Positions 1 to 6,060 of a stretch of DNA of 9,068 nt are shown here, piece after piece. Both the position numbers and the translations under genes were made by a program. Origin of the DNA: an uncultured Rhizobiaceae group bacterium (lineage in GTDB: Bacteria > Pseudomonadota > Alphaproteobacteria > Rhizobiales > Rhizobiaceae). The stretch spans positions 1-9,068 of the forward strand of contig CALLHT010000098.1 of the NCBI GenBank assembly GCA_938009335.1, read 5' to 3'. The notes under the pieces were generated by a model. The model had not been told where the DNA came from, made no database searches, and saw nothing but the letters and a program-made list of their open reading frames with translations. Every line of letters starts with the position of its first letter. Position 1 is the first letter of the stretch.

Positions 1-372
1 AATGCGGCTTCAACCCTTATCTTTTTTGAGAGTCCGAACCGTCTCACCAAAACATTGAGCGATATGATCGAGGTTTTTGGTAGCGAGCGTAAGGCCTGCG
101 TTGCGCGCGAACTCACCAAGCTGCACGAGGAAATCGCAACCGATACGCTTGGCGCTTTGGCAGAGCATTTCTCCAGCAAAACCATCAAAGGCGAGATTGT
201 TATTCTTGTGGCACCTGAGACTGACGAAAAGGCAATCGATACAGAAAGCCTGTTGCGCGAGCTTTTGCAATCCATGCCGGTTAGCAAGGCAGCTGCGGAA
301 GCGGCAAACCTTACCGGACAGTCAAAACGCGATTTGTATCAACTCGCTCTGTCGATCAAGGAAGGCGATTGA
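1..372 (+). CDS. rsmI: 16S rRNA (cytidine 1402-2'-O)-methyltransferase, C-terminal part
   Basis: RsmI uses S-adenosylmethionine to 2'-O-methylate C1402 of 16S rRNA in the ribosomal decoding centre. The reading frame is open from base 1, so the 5' end lies outside the window and about 123 residues are visible. They begin with the family motif FFESPNRL (about residues 8-15 of the fragment), part of the tetrapyrrole-methylase fold. Next come a VARELTKLHEE stretch and a GEIVILVAP strand typical of RsmI. The end is a small helical domain with GQSKRDLYQLAL, matching the usual C-terminal SKKELY-type segment. The gene stops with TGA at 370-372. yraN starts one base later, the common rsmI-yraN pairing. 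The TTG at 55 is an internal codon, not the true start. Family assignment is secure; the missing N-terminal SAM-binding part cannot be assessed. Confidence 0.93.
   Translation, partial: NAASTLIFFESPNRLTKTLSDMIEVFGSERKACVARELTKLHEEIATDTLGALAEHFSSKTIKGEIVILVAPETDEKAIDTESLLRELLQSMPVSKAAAEAANLTGQSKRDLYQLALSIKEGD
358..365 (+). promoter_or_regulatory. Ribosome binding site fixing the yraN GTG start
   Basis: AAGGAAGG lies eight bases upstream of GTG 374-376, inside the last codons of rsmI. It supports that GTG as the yraN start although the frame is open much further upstream. It also suggests translational coupling to rsmI. Confidence 0.7.
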
Positions 373-373
373 T

Positions 374-730
374 GTGACGAGCACCAAGCGCATTGCAGCT
401 GAACGCCTCGGCAAACGCGCCGAATGGGTCGCCGCTTTTGCGCTGAGGGTGAAAGGGTACAGAATCGTCGCGCGACGCTATAAAACCAAGGCAGGAGAGA
501 TTGACCTGATTGCGCGCAAGGGTGATTTGGTGGCCATGGTGGAAGTAAAAGCGCGCCCCACCGTGCAGGCAGCAGTGGATGCGGTAACCTACGCGTCGCA
601 ACGCCGGATCAACAACGCCGCCGACCACTGGCACGCCAAACAACCCGACGCGACCAAACTCTCCATCCGGTTTGATATTATCGCCGTGTGCCCAAGAAAA
701 TGGCCCGTGCATTTGGAGGATGCGTTTTGA
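374..730 (+). CDS. yraN: UPF0102 family protein YraN (endonuclease-like fold)
   Basis: This 118-residue protein matches the size of the UPF0102/YraN family (about 115-130 residues), whose fold resembles Holliday-junction resolvases and restriction endonucleases. Its exact role is unsettled. Visible family features are an N-terminal helix with AERLGKRAEW, then GYRIVARRYKTKAGEIDLIA (about residues 32-51) and MVEVKAR (about residues 58-64). The Glu-Ile-Asp and Glu-Val-Lys elements correspond to the nuclease-like E-x-D and E-x-K core. A RFDII strand and a terminal DAF match the family's conserved end. The start is GTG 374, backed by a strong Shine-Dalgarno; the ATG at 372 reads directly into TGA. 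One base separates it from rsmI, so the two are probably co-transcribed. The open frame upstream to position 77 is a shadow over rsmI. Confidence 0.88.
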   Translation: MTSTKRIAAERLGKRAEWVAAFALRVKGYRIVARRYKTKAGEIDLIARKGDLVAMVEVKARPTVQAAVDAVTYASQRRINNAADHWHAKQPDATKLSIRFDIIAVCPRKWPVHLEDAF

Positions 731-755
731 AATGAATGACAGCTTCGAGCCCTTA

Positions 756-785
756 TTGCCCCACTCTGCAAATTCCACGTATGAC
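756..785 (+). promoter_or_regulatory. Possible promoter for the flavin oxidoreductase gene
   Basis: In the 92-base gap after yraN, TTGCCC (756-761) and TATGAC (780-785) are 18 bases apart and resemble sigma-70 -35 and -10 boxes. They sit about 40 bases before the start codon. This is pattern matching by eye. The gene could also be read through from rsmI-yraN. Confidence 0.3.
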
Positions 786-822
786 TGCTTTCAATTGTCG
801 CGAAATGAATTAGGGTTGGCTT

Positions 823-2016
823 ATGCCCACTGCTTCCCATTCACCGTTAAGCCAGCCGATAGTTCTCCCGTGTGGTGCAACTATCAAAAACCGGATCGCG
901 AAATCAGCGATGTCGGACTCGCTTGGCGATGGGTATGGCAATCCAACTGACGAGCAAATCCGGCTTTACGAGCGTTGGGCTGAAGGTGGGCTGGCCTTAT
1001 CAATCATTGGTGAAGTGCAAGGCACACCGCATTTTGCTGAAAAGCCCGGCAATCTTGTTCTGAATGAGCAATCTGATCACGAGCGCATGGAGAGACTTGC
1101 TAAAGCAGGTGCAGCTAAAAATGCCCAGCTGTGGTTGCAACTCGGGCATGCGGGCGCAATGGCTGACGCTCCGATCAGCATTCCAAAAGGGCCAAGTGCG
1201 CTTGATCTGCCTGGTCTAACCTGCGGCTCACTGTCTCTGGCTGAGATACAGGCATTGCCGTCTGAGTTCGCCCGCACTGCAAGCCTGGCAAAGCACCTCG
1301 GGTTCGGTGGTGTGGAACTGCACGCGGCCCACGGATTTCTGCTTAACCAGTTTCTTTCTCCATTGTTTAACAAACGCGAAGACGCTTACGGCGGCTCTTT
1401 GCAAAACAGGATGCGATTGCTGTTGGAGGTGATCGATGCCGTGCGCAATGCAGTTGGCCCTGAGTTCCCGGTAGGCATCAAGCTAAACGCAACAGACCAA
1501 TTGGAAGGTGGATTCGCGCAAGATGAATCCCTTGCTGTCATCGAAGCAGTAGACAAAACATCGGTTGATCTCATCGACATTAGCGGCGGCACTTACTTTC
1601 CCGGTGCCCCATCTTCATCAGATCGTGCTGGTTCAGGCCCCTACTTTCTTGACTTTGCAGGATGTGCCCGTTTGAAAACAAAAATTCCCCTCATGGTGAC
1701 AGGCGGTTTCAAGACACTAGCTCAAGCGGAAAATGCAATTACGGAAGGCAAAACCGATATAATTGGGTTGGCCCGCGCATTGGTTGTTGATCCTGACTTG
1801 CCTTCATTTTGGCTGTCTAATCACCGCGGCGAACCACCGTTTCCGCGTTTCAACAACCCGCCAGACGGCGGTGTGACCGCTTGGTATACGATGCAAATCA
1901 CGCGAATTGCTAAAGGCGAAAACCCACTTTCCCCAGATGCGTTGCAAGAAGCGATTGAGACATATGAGAAAAGAGATGAAATGCGGCGCAAGACTTGGAC
2001 TGCTTTCTTCGGTTGA
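823..2016 (+). CDS. NADH:flavin oxidoreductase, Old Yellow Enzyme family
   Basis: This 397-residue protein is a single-domain FMN-dependent ene-reductase of the Old Yellow Enzyme class. Such enzymes reduce activated C=C bonds with NAD(P)H; the natural substrate here is unknown. The TIM-barrel landmarks appear in order: KNRIAKSAM (residues 22-30, FMN contact), QLGHAG (106-111), then HAAHGFLLNQFLSP (167-180) with the substrate-activating His167 and His170. VGIKLNA (217-223) follows, then VTGGF (292-296) and IIGLARAL (313-320), which bind the FMN phosphate. No Cys-rich iron-sulfur motif or second Rossmann domain follows, so it is not a 2,4-dienoyl-CoA reductase of the FadH type. The cysteine found after the FMN motif in YqjM-type enzymes is absent. 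ATG 823 is preceded by AGGG at 812-815. It converges on fabI, with no obvious metabolic link to its neighbours. Confidence 0.92.
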   Translation: MPTASHSPLSQPIVLPCGATIKNRIAKSAMSDSLGDGYGNPTDEQIRLYERWAEGGLALSIIGEVQGTPHFAEKPGNLVLNEQSDHERMERLAKAGAAKNAQLWLQLGHAGAMADAPISIPKGPSALDLPGLTCGSLSLAEIQALPSEFARTASLAKHLGFGGVELHAAHGFLLNQFLSPLFNKREDAYGGSLQNRMRLLLEVIDAVRNAVGPEFPVGIKLNATDQLEGGFAQDESLAVIEAVDKTSVDLIDISGGTYFPGAPSSSDRAGSGPYFLDFAGCARLKTKIPLMVTGGFKTLAQAENAITEGKTDIIGLARALVVDPDLPSFWLSNHRGEPPFPRFNNPPDGGVTAWYTMQITRIAKGENPLSPDALQEAIETYEKRDEMRRKTWTAFFG

Positions 2017-2019
2017 ACC

Positions 2020-2041
2020 GACTGGCTTGTCCCAAGCAGTC
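2020..2041 (+). terminator. Bulged stem-loop between convergent genes, possible terminator
   Basis: GACTG (2020-2024) pairs with CAGTC (2037-2041), and CTTG (2026-2029) pairs with CAAG (2033-2036). One bulged G and a three-base loop complete the stem. It starts four bases after the oxidoreductase stop codon and lies between two convergent genes, a typical terminator position. No T tract follows on either strand, so it may be a weak or factor-dependent terminator, or an mRNA 3'-end stabiliser. Confidence 0.4.
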
Positions 2042-2102
2042 ATTGGCTCAAATGCGTAGAATTGTTGCTATTGTCCGCATTGCAGACCTTTGGAAAAGTT
2101 GC

Positions 2103-2906
2103 CTACTCATCCATTGCATTCAATTCCTCCAGCCTTGGCATGGAGAGGGTTGAATAGCCGGAATCAACAAAGTGAATCTCGCCCGTTACGCCAGATGAAA
2201 GATCGGACAACAGGTAAAGCCCTGAACCACCCACTTCGGAAATATCAACGGTTCGGCGTAGTGGCGCGTTGCGTTTTTGATAGTTGAACATTGCGCGTGC
2301 ATCTGAAACACCAGCACCTGCCAAGGTGCGGACTGGACCCGCAGAAATAGCATTCACCCGAATGCCTTGCGGCCCATAATCATTGGCAAGATAGCGAACA
2401 CTTGCTTCAAGTGCGGCTTTCGCTACACCCATCACGTTGTAATTCGGCATCACACGACTTGCACCGCCATAGGTCAGCGTAATCATTGAGCCACCGTCGC
2501 TCATCAGTTCTGCTGCGCGTTTTGCAATTTCGGTGAACGAGAAACAAGAGATCACCATCGTGCGGGAAAAGTTCTCACGCGTTGTATTCGCATAGAGGCC
2601 TTTAAGCTCGTCTTTGTCTGAGAAGGCGATGGCATGGACCAGAAAATCAATCTTGCCCCATTTTTCTTTAAGTTCGGCGAACACAGCGTCTACTGAGTTG
2701 ATGTCTTCCACATCGCAGTCGAGCAGCAGTTCAGCGCCCACTTTTTCAGCTAACGGTTTCACCCGTTTGCCGAATGCAGCACCCTGATACGTGAATGCCA
2801 ATTCAGCGCCCTGATCAGCAAGCTGTTTCGCAATGCCCCATGCAATTGAGTGGTTGTTTGCCACACCCATGACAAGCCCACGCTTGCCTTTCATTAAATC
2901 ACCCAT
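2103..2906 (-). CDS. fabI: Enoyl-[acyl-carrier-protein] reductase (NADH)
   Basis: FabI carries out the last step of each fatty acid elongation cycle, reducing trans-2-enoyl-ACP with NADH in the cytoplasm. The 267 residues form one short-chain dehydrogenase domain. The nucleotide loop is GVANNHSIAWGIA (residues 14-26). The catalytic pair sits in NYNVMGVAKAALEA, with Tyr156 and Lys163, the same numbers as in the E. coli enzyme. AISAGPVRTLA (186-196) is the flexible substrate loop. Residue 94, in HAIAF, is Ala where E. coli FabI has Gly93, a position at which substitutions give triclosan and diazaborine resistance. ATG 2906 is preceded by a GGCGGA-like site; an internal ATG at residue 5 is a less likely start. 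It is the last gene of fabA-fabB-fabI, nine bases after fabB. Confidence 0.96.
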   Translation of the reverse strand: MGDLMKGKRGLVMGVANNHSIAWGIAKQLADQGAELAFTYQGAAFGKRVKPLAEKVGAELLLDCDVEDINSVDAVFAELKEKWGKIDFLVHAIAFSDKDELKGLYANTTRENFSRTMVISCFSFTEIAKRAAELMSDGGSMITLTYGGASRVMPNYNVMGVAKAALEASVRYLANDYGPQGIRVNAISAGPVRTLAGAGVSDARAMFNYQKRNAPLRRTVDISEVGGSGLYLLSDLSSGVTGEIHFVDSGYSTLSMPRLEELNAMDE

Positions 2907-2915
2907 AATTCCGCC

Positions 2916-4133
2916 TTAGCCGTTATACCGCTGCATTGCGATGGTAGCGTTCGTGCCACCAAAGCCGAATGAGTTGGTAATAACTGTATTGAGTTCCACA
3001 TTATCTCTCCGCTCGAGTACGATATCCGCTCCATCCGTTGCCGGATCAAGCTCTTCAATATGCGCGCTCTTACAAATGAACTTGTTCTGCATCATCAGGA
3101 GGCAATAGATCGCCTCTTGCACGCCGGTTGCGCCGAGCGAATGCCCGGTTAAAGACTTCGTTGCAGAAATTGCCGGGCTCTTGTCGCCGAACACTTCTTT
3201 GATTGCTTCAATCTCTTTTAAGTCGCCCACAGGTGTGGAAGTACCATGCGGGTTGATGTAGTCAATCGGGTCGTTGACGGTTGAAAGCGCCATGTTCATG
3301 CATCGAATGGCTCCTTCGCCGGAAGGGGCTACCATGTCGTAGCCATCTGACGTTGCGCCATAGCCGACAATCTCGCCATAGATTTTAGCGCCACGTGCTT
3401 TCGCATGCTCAAGTTCTTCAAGAACCAGAACACCAGCACCGCCTGCAATCACGAACCCATCGCGATTGGCATCATATGCTCGCGAAGCAGTTGAAGGCGT
3501 GTCATTATATTTCGATGACATCGCACCCATGGCATCAAACAGGTTCGACATGGACCAATCGAGGTCTTCTGAGCCGCCCGCAAAAACAATATCCTGTTTT
3601 CCAACCTGAATGGTCTCATATGCATTGCCGATGCAGTGGTTAGACGTCGCGCACGCAGATGAGATTGAGTAGTTCACACCCTTGATTTGAAACTGCGTTG
3701 CCAGAACCGCCGAAGCAGTTGAGCTCATCGCTTTTGGAACAGCCGTTGGCCCAATACGTTTTGGACCCTTTTCGCGGGTAATATCCGCTGCCTCATAAAT
3801 CGTCTTCGTCGATGGCCCGCCGGATCCCATAATGATACCGGAGCGCGGGTTGATCACATCGCTTTCTTCAAGGCCTGCATCCTGAATGGCTTGTTCCATT
3901 GCAATGTAATTCCAGGCGGTGCCTTTCGCCATGAAGCGAACTGTTCTACGATCCAACACCTCAAACGGGTCCAGGGTCGGTGCGCCATGCACCTGACATC
4001 TAAAGCCATATTTGGTGAAATCTTCGGATGCGCTGATGCCGGATTTTGCTTCGCGCAGAGAAGCCAGCACTTCTTGAGAGTTGTTCCCAATGGACGAGAC
4101 GATGCCCATTCCAGTCACGACTACACGTTTCAT
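2916..4133 (-). CDS. fabB: 3-oxoacyl-[acyl-carrier-protein] synthase I
   Basis: FabB condenses malonyl-ACP with acyl-ACP and is the enzyme that elongates the cis-3-decenoyl-ACP produced by FabA, committing carbon to unsaturated fatty acids. The 405-residue length is typical. The thiolase-fold catalytic triad is visible: Cys161 in SSACATSNHC, His296 in NPHGTSTP and His331 in TGHSLGATG, with Lys326 just before the last. The glycine-rich NSFGFGGTNAT (387-397) lies near the C-terminus. Pairing with fabA and close match to the KAS I pattern favour FabB over FabF. The start ATG at 4133 has GAGGA six bases upstream. It lies 30 bases downstream of fabA and nine bases upstream of fabI, in one operon. 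Confidence 0.96.
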   Translation of the reverse strand: MKRVVVTGMGIVSSIGNNSQEVLASLREAKSGISASEDFTKYGFRCQVHGAPTLDPFEVLDRRTVRFMAKGTAWNYIAMEQAIQDAGLEESDVINPRSGIIMGSGGPSTKTIYEAADITREKGPKRIGPTAVPKAMSSTASAVLATQFQIKGVNYSISSACATSNHCIGNAYETIQVGKQDIVFAGGSEDLDWSMSNLFDAMGAMSSKYNDTPSTASRAYDANRDGFVIAGGAGVLVLEELEHAKARGAKIYGEIVGYGATSDGYDMVAPSGEGAIRCMNMALSTVNDPIDYINPHGTSTPVGDLKEIEAIKEVFGDKSPAISATKSLTGHSLGATGVQEAIYCLLMMQNKFICKSAHIEELDPATDGADIVLERRDNVELNTVITNSFGFGGTNATIAMQRYNG

Positions 4134-4163
4134 GACGTTTCCTCGTTTTTATGATGGCGACCG

Positions 4164-4679
4164 TTAGGAGGCCTTTTCCTGTGAAAGGCCAACCTTTAGG
4201 TCCTTGGCCGTATAGATTTGTTCTCCGTCTGCCTTAAGCCAGCCGTCGGCAATGCCCAGCACCAAACGGCCACGCATCACGCGTTTGAAGTCCACACCAT
4301 ATTCAACCATCTTAGTTTTGGGCGTTACCATGCCTTTGAATTTCACTTCACCAGTAGAAAGCGCCATGCCGTAACCGGGTTCACCAAGCCAGCCGAGATA
4401 AAAACCAGTTAACTGCCAAAGCGCGTCCAGACCAAGGCAGCCCGGCATAATTTCGTTGCCGATAAAGTGACAGGGGAAGAACCAATGATCCGGTTTAATA
4501 TCAAACTCGGCTCTGATGTAGCCTTTACCGTATTCCCCTCCATCTTCTGACACTTGGGTAATACGATCGAACATCAACATGGGCGGGGCGGGCAATTGCG
4601 CGTTACCGGGGCCAAACAGCTCCCCTTTTCCGCATTTAATAAGTTCGTCATAGTCAAAGCTGGATTGGCGATCGCTCAT
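4164..4679 (-). CDS. fabA: 3-hydroxydecanoyl-[acyl-carrier-protein] dehydratase/isomerase
   Basis: FabA dehydrates 3-hydroxydecanoyl-ACP and isomerises the trans-2 product to cis-3-decenoyl-ACP, the branch point of anaerobic-type unsaturated fatty acid synthesis. With the chosen start it is 171 residues, against 172 in E. coli. The hot-dog-fold active site is clear: His71 in PCHFIGNEIMPG and Asp85 in CLGLDALWQL, close to E. coli His70 and Asp84. The isomerase-type CLGLDA signature separates it from FabZ. The start is ATG 4679 (MSDRQSS), with AGGGGA about eleven bases upstream. The in-frame GTG at 4688 would sit only two bases from that site and is rejected. It is the first gene of the fabABI operon and is divergent from irr. 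Confidence 0.96.
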   Translation of the reverse strand: MSDRQSSFDYDELIKCGKGELFGPGNAQLPAPPMLMFDRITQVSEDGGEYGKGYIRAEFDIKPDHWFFPCHFIGNEIMPGCLGLDALWQLTGFYLGWLGEPGYGMALSTGEVKFKGMVTPKTKMVEYGVDFKRVMRGRLVLGIADGWLKADGEQIYTAKDLKVGLSQEKAS

Positions 4680-4830
4680 AAAAAACACTATCCCCTGAGT
4701 TTAGCCGATAGGATACCGGGCATTTTGAAATCTAATCCTTAACTAGCACAAGCATCAACGCTCTGCCAAAGGAAGTTTTGCAAAAAAACCCGCCTTTGCG
4801 TTGCGAAACTGGATGAAATTATGTCTGTAT

Positions 4831-4853
4831 TCAAGTCGTTTACGACAGTTTGA
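4831..4853. repeat. Inverted repeat, possible operator
   Basis: GTCGT (4835-4839) and ACGAC (4842-4846) form a dyad around TT. The flanks TCAA (4831-4834) and TTGA (4850-4853) extend it after a three-base asymmetry. It lies just upstream of the putative fabA -10 box, where a regulator could act. The family of any regulator is unknown. Confidence 0.4.
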
Positions 4854-4871
4854 CACGGTATGATTCCAAGC

Positions 4872-4900
4872 TTGCAGCAATTCGGAGATATGATTATATT
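4872..4900 (+). promoter_or_regulatory. irr: Possible irr promoter
   Basis: TTGCAG (4872-4877) and TATATT (4895-4900) are 17 bases apart, a sigma-70-like arrangement with a strong -10 and a weak -35. The predicted transcript start near 4907 gives a leader of about 25 bases. Confidence 0.35.
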
Positions 4901-4929
4901 CTGAAAAGGCAGATCAACTGGTTCTGAAA
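4899..4929. repeat. Direct repeat TTCTGAAA upstream of irr
   Basis: TTCTGAAA occurs at 4899-4906 and again at 4922-4929, 23 bases apart start to start. Each copy contains the small dyad TTC-T-GAA. The first overlaps the end of the putative irr -10 box and the second abuts the start codon. They loosely resemble half of the rhizobial iron-control element (TTCTAAA), but no full ICE is present. Confidence 0.35.
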
Positions 4930-4930
4930 C

Positions 4931-5344
4931 ATGTTACATGATCTAGACATGGAAAAACGCCTCAGAGAGGCAAAACTACGCCCAACGCGTCAACGTGTTG
5001 CTTTGGCGGAAATCATGTTTGGCAAGGGTGACCGCCATCTGTCCGCTGAAACGCTTTATGAAGAAGCCCGCGAAGCCGGCGTGGCGGTGTCTTTAGCTAC
5101 CATTTACAACACGCTTCACCAGTTCACGGACAATGGATTGCTTAGAGCGATTTCGATAGATTCCAGCAAAACCTATTTTGACACCAATACGGGCAATCAC
5201 CATCACTTCTTTTTCGAAGACTCAGAAGAAGTCGTTGATATGCCGGATGGTTACGTAACGGTCGCAAATTTGCCGGAACCGCCAGCGGGCATGGAAGTAA
5301 GCCGTGTAGACGTTATCGTGCGCGTAAGAAACAACGTTTCCTGA
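4931..5344 (+). CDS. irr: Iron response regulator Irr (Fur superfamily)
   Basis: Irr is the main iron regulator of many Hyphomicrobiales. It accumulates when iron and heme are scarce, represses heme synthesis and iron-storage genes, and activates iron uptake. The 137 residues show the Fur-type winged helix: LRPTRQRVALAEIMF (residues 16-30), then SLATIYNTLHQF (54-65), the recognition helix. The dimerisation domain holds YFDTNTGNHHHFFFED with His90-92, the histidine run implicated in heme binding in Irr proteins. There is no cysteine at all, so the CxxC zinc sites of Fur are missing and so is the cysteine-based heme motif of Bradyrhizobium Irr. This looks like the Rhizobium/Brucella type. The C-terminus PEPPAGMEVSRVDVIVRV is typical. 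ATG 4931 has no clear Shine-Dalgarno, so ATG 4949 remains possible. It is divergent from fabA and convergent with the SH3 gene. Confidence 0.93.
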   Translation: MLHDLDMEKRLREAKLRPTRQRVALAEIMFGKGDRHLSAETLYEEAREAGVAVSLATIYNTLHQFTDNGLLRAISIDSSKTYFDTNTGNHHHFFFEDSEEVVDMPDGYVTVANLPEPPAGMEVSRVDVIVRVRNNVS

Positions 5345-5347
5345 ATT

Positions 5348-5372
5348 AAACTAGCTTAGTTTTCGATTTTTT
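5348..5372 (+). terminator. Short hairpin with T tract after irr
   Basis: AAACTA (5348-5353) and TAGTTT (5357-5362) form a six-pair stem with loop GCT. T5363 and a six-T run at 5367-5372 follow, separated by CGA. It begins four bases after the irr stop codon and overlaps the end of the convergent gene. The stem is AT-rich and weak, so function as an intrinsic terminator is tentative. Confidence 0.35.
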
Positions 5373-5940
5373 CATCCGGATAAACGCCCCAGATTCTCGT
5401 TTTTTCGATAAAGCCTTCGACGTCTTTAACGTTGATTTTGCACCATTGATCGTCACACGCTTCTACTTTGGCAACAACCCAAGGTTCCAGTTTGGCAACT
5501 GTGCGGGTATTTTCGGAGCCTTTGGCATGTAAATTTGCCAAGCCTTTTTCCTTATCCGTCTCCCACGGGCTAACAACCGCTGTACGTTTGCTGGAAAGCA
5601 GTGAATGCAGAATCCAGCCTTCATTGCCCTCCGGGTCACGAACTTTGCGCCAGTTGTCAGATTCCTGGATGATTTCCATAGGTAGGCCGGCTTTGAGATA
5701 TCGCCACAGGATTTTGTGCTCGCGGCTGGGTCCAACCCTCATGTTAACGCGCTTGGATTTCAGGCTAACAAAACGCGGTAACGGCAATCCGGACTTGCCG
5801 GTGGAGGCCGCATGGGCTTGTAAAGGCCCGTTTGCATTAAAATTTGAGGGAATCCCGATCAAGAATGCTGCTGTAATTCCAGCGCAAACAAGGTTTCGGG
5901 GTGCAACGAGGGTCTGAAGTCGTCTGAATGTTCGTGTCAT
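5356..5940 (-). CDS. Exported tandem SH3-like domain protein
   Basis: With the start at ATG 5940 this is a 194-residue exported protein. Residues 1-44 look like a signal peptide: an Arg-rich N-region, a hydrophobic core NLVCAGITAAFLIGIP (16-31) and a likely cleavage after AHA (42-44). Two bacterial SH3-like repeats follow. The first spans about 57-126 and includes VNMRVGPS and GWILHSLLS. The second, about 134-188, includes VVAKVEACDDQWCKI and VEGFIEKTRIWGVYP. This matches the SH3_4/DUF1058 group, whose members are thought to bind cell-wall or protein ligands in the periplasm; no specific function is known. Cys162 and Cys167 could form a disulfide. An upstream in-frame ATG at 6039 would place 33 residues ahead of the signal peptide and is unlikely. 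The gene is convergent with irr (11 bases) and divergent from the dehydrogenase gene. Confidence 0.85.
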   Translation of the reverse strand: MTRTFRRLQTLVAPRNLVCAGITAAFLIGIPSNFNANGPLQAHAASTGKSGLPLPRFVSLKSKRVNMRVGPSREHKILWRYLKAGLPMEIIQESDNWRKVRDPEGNEGWILHSLLSSKRTAVVSPWETDKEKGLANLHAKGSENTRTVAKLEPWVVAKVEACDDQWCKINVKDVEGFIEKTRIWGVYPDEKIEN

Positions 5941-6060
5941 AGTGTCGATGAAGCTTGAGTTGCAGGTGAAGTTTGATAAACCTGTATGATCAATCCCATA
6001 CTCGCAATTCAGGGTTAACAGGATGTCAACGCGCAACACATTCCATAGAAAGCTGCTGGC
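5941..6060. promoter_or_regulatory. Divergent intergenic region, SH3 gene and dehydrogenase gene
   Basis: These 120 bases separate two outward-facing genes and must hold at least one promoter. TATGAT (5985-5990) is a plausible rightward -10 box; the nearest -35-like TTGCAG (5960-5965) is 19 bases upstream, which is long. Stops at 6016-6018 and 6046-6048 in the dehydrogenase frame fix its start at ATG 6061 or later. Neither gene has a strong Shine-Dalgarno. Confidence 0.35.

Larger units (their letters stand above)
4680..4930. promoter_or_regulatory. Divergent control region between fabA and irr
   Basis: These 251 bases should hold the promoters of the fabABI operon (leftward) and irr (rightward). 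On the minus strand, CATAAT at 4823-4818 could be a -10 box for fabA, but no good -35 lies at the usual distance. The fabA leader would then be about 130 bases. It contains the palindrome TTTTGCAAAA (4776-4785) and an A run at 4782-4788. The inverted and direct repeats are listed separately. I see no small ORF or RNA gene here. Confidence 0.5.

Noticed and set aside
77..373. Upstream extension of the yraN frame to an ATG at 77
   Set aside because: It overlaps rsmI in another frame, its translation is rich in Arg and Ser with no homology pattern, and GTG 374 has the proper ribosome binding site and family length.
356..778. A 140-codon open frame on the minus strand opposite yraN
   Set aside because: It mirrors the codons of yraN, which has clear family motifs and a good ribosome binding site. 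The antisense product shows no recognisable domain.
729..810. Direct repeat GAAATGAAT at 729-737 and 802-810
   Set aside because: Nine AT-rich bases, one copy overlapping the yraN stop, with no mobile-element features between them; likely chance.
4680..4688. GTG 4688 as the fabA start
   Set aside because: It would add only Met-Phe-Phe, places the AGGGGA site two bases from the start codon, and departs from the usual FabA length.
4850..4864. TTGACA followed by TATGAT as an irr promoter
   Set aside because: The two boxes are only three bases apart, so they cannot form one sigma-70 promoter.
5941..6039. N-terminal extension of the SH3 protein to an ATG at 6039
   Set aside because: It would put 33 residues ahead of an obvious signal peptide and cover the promoter space of the divergent dehydrogenase gene.
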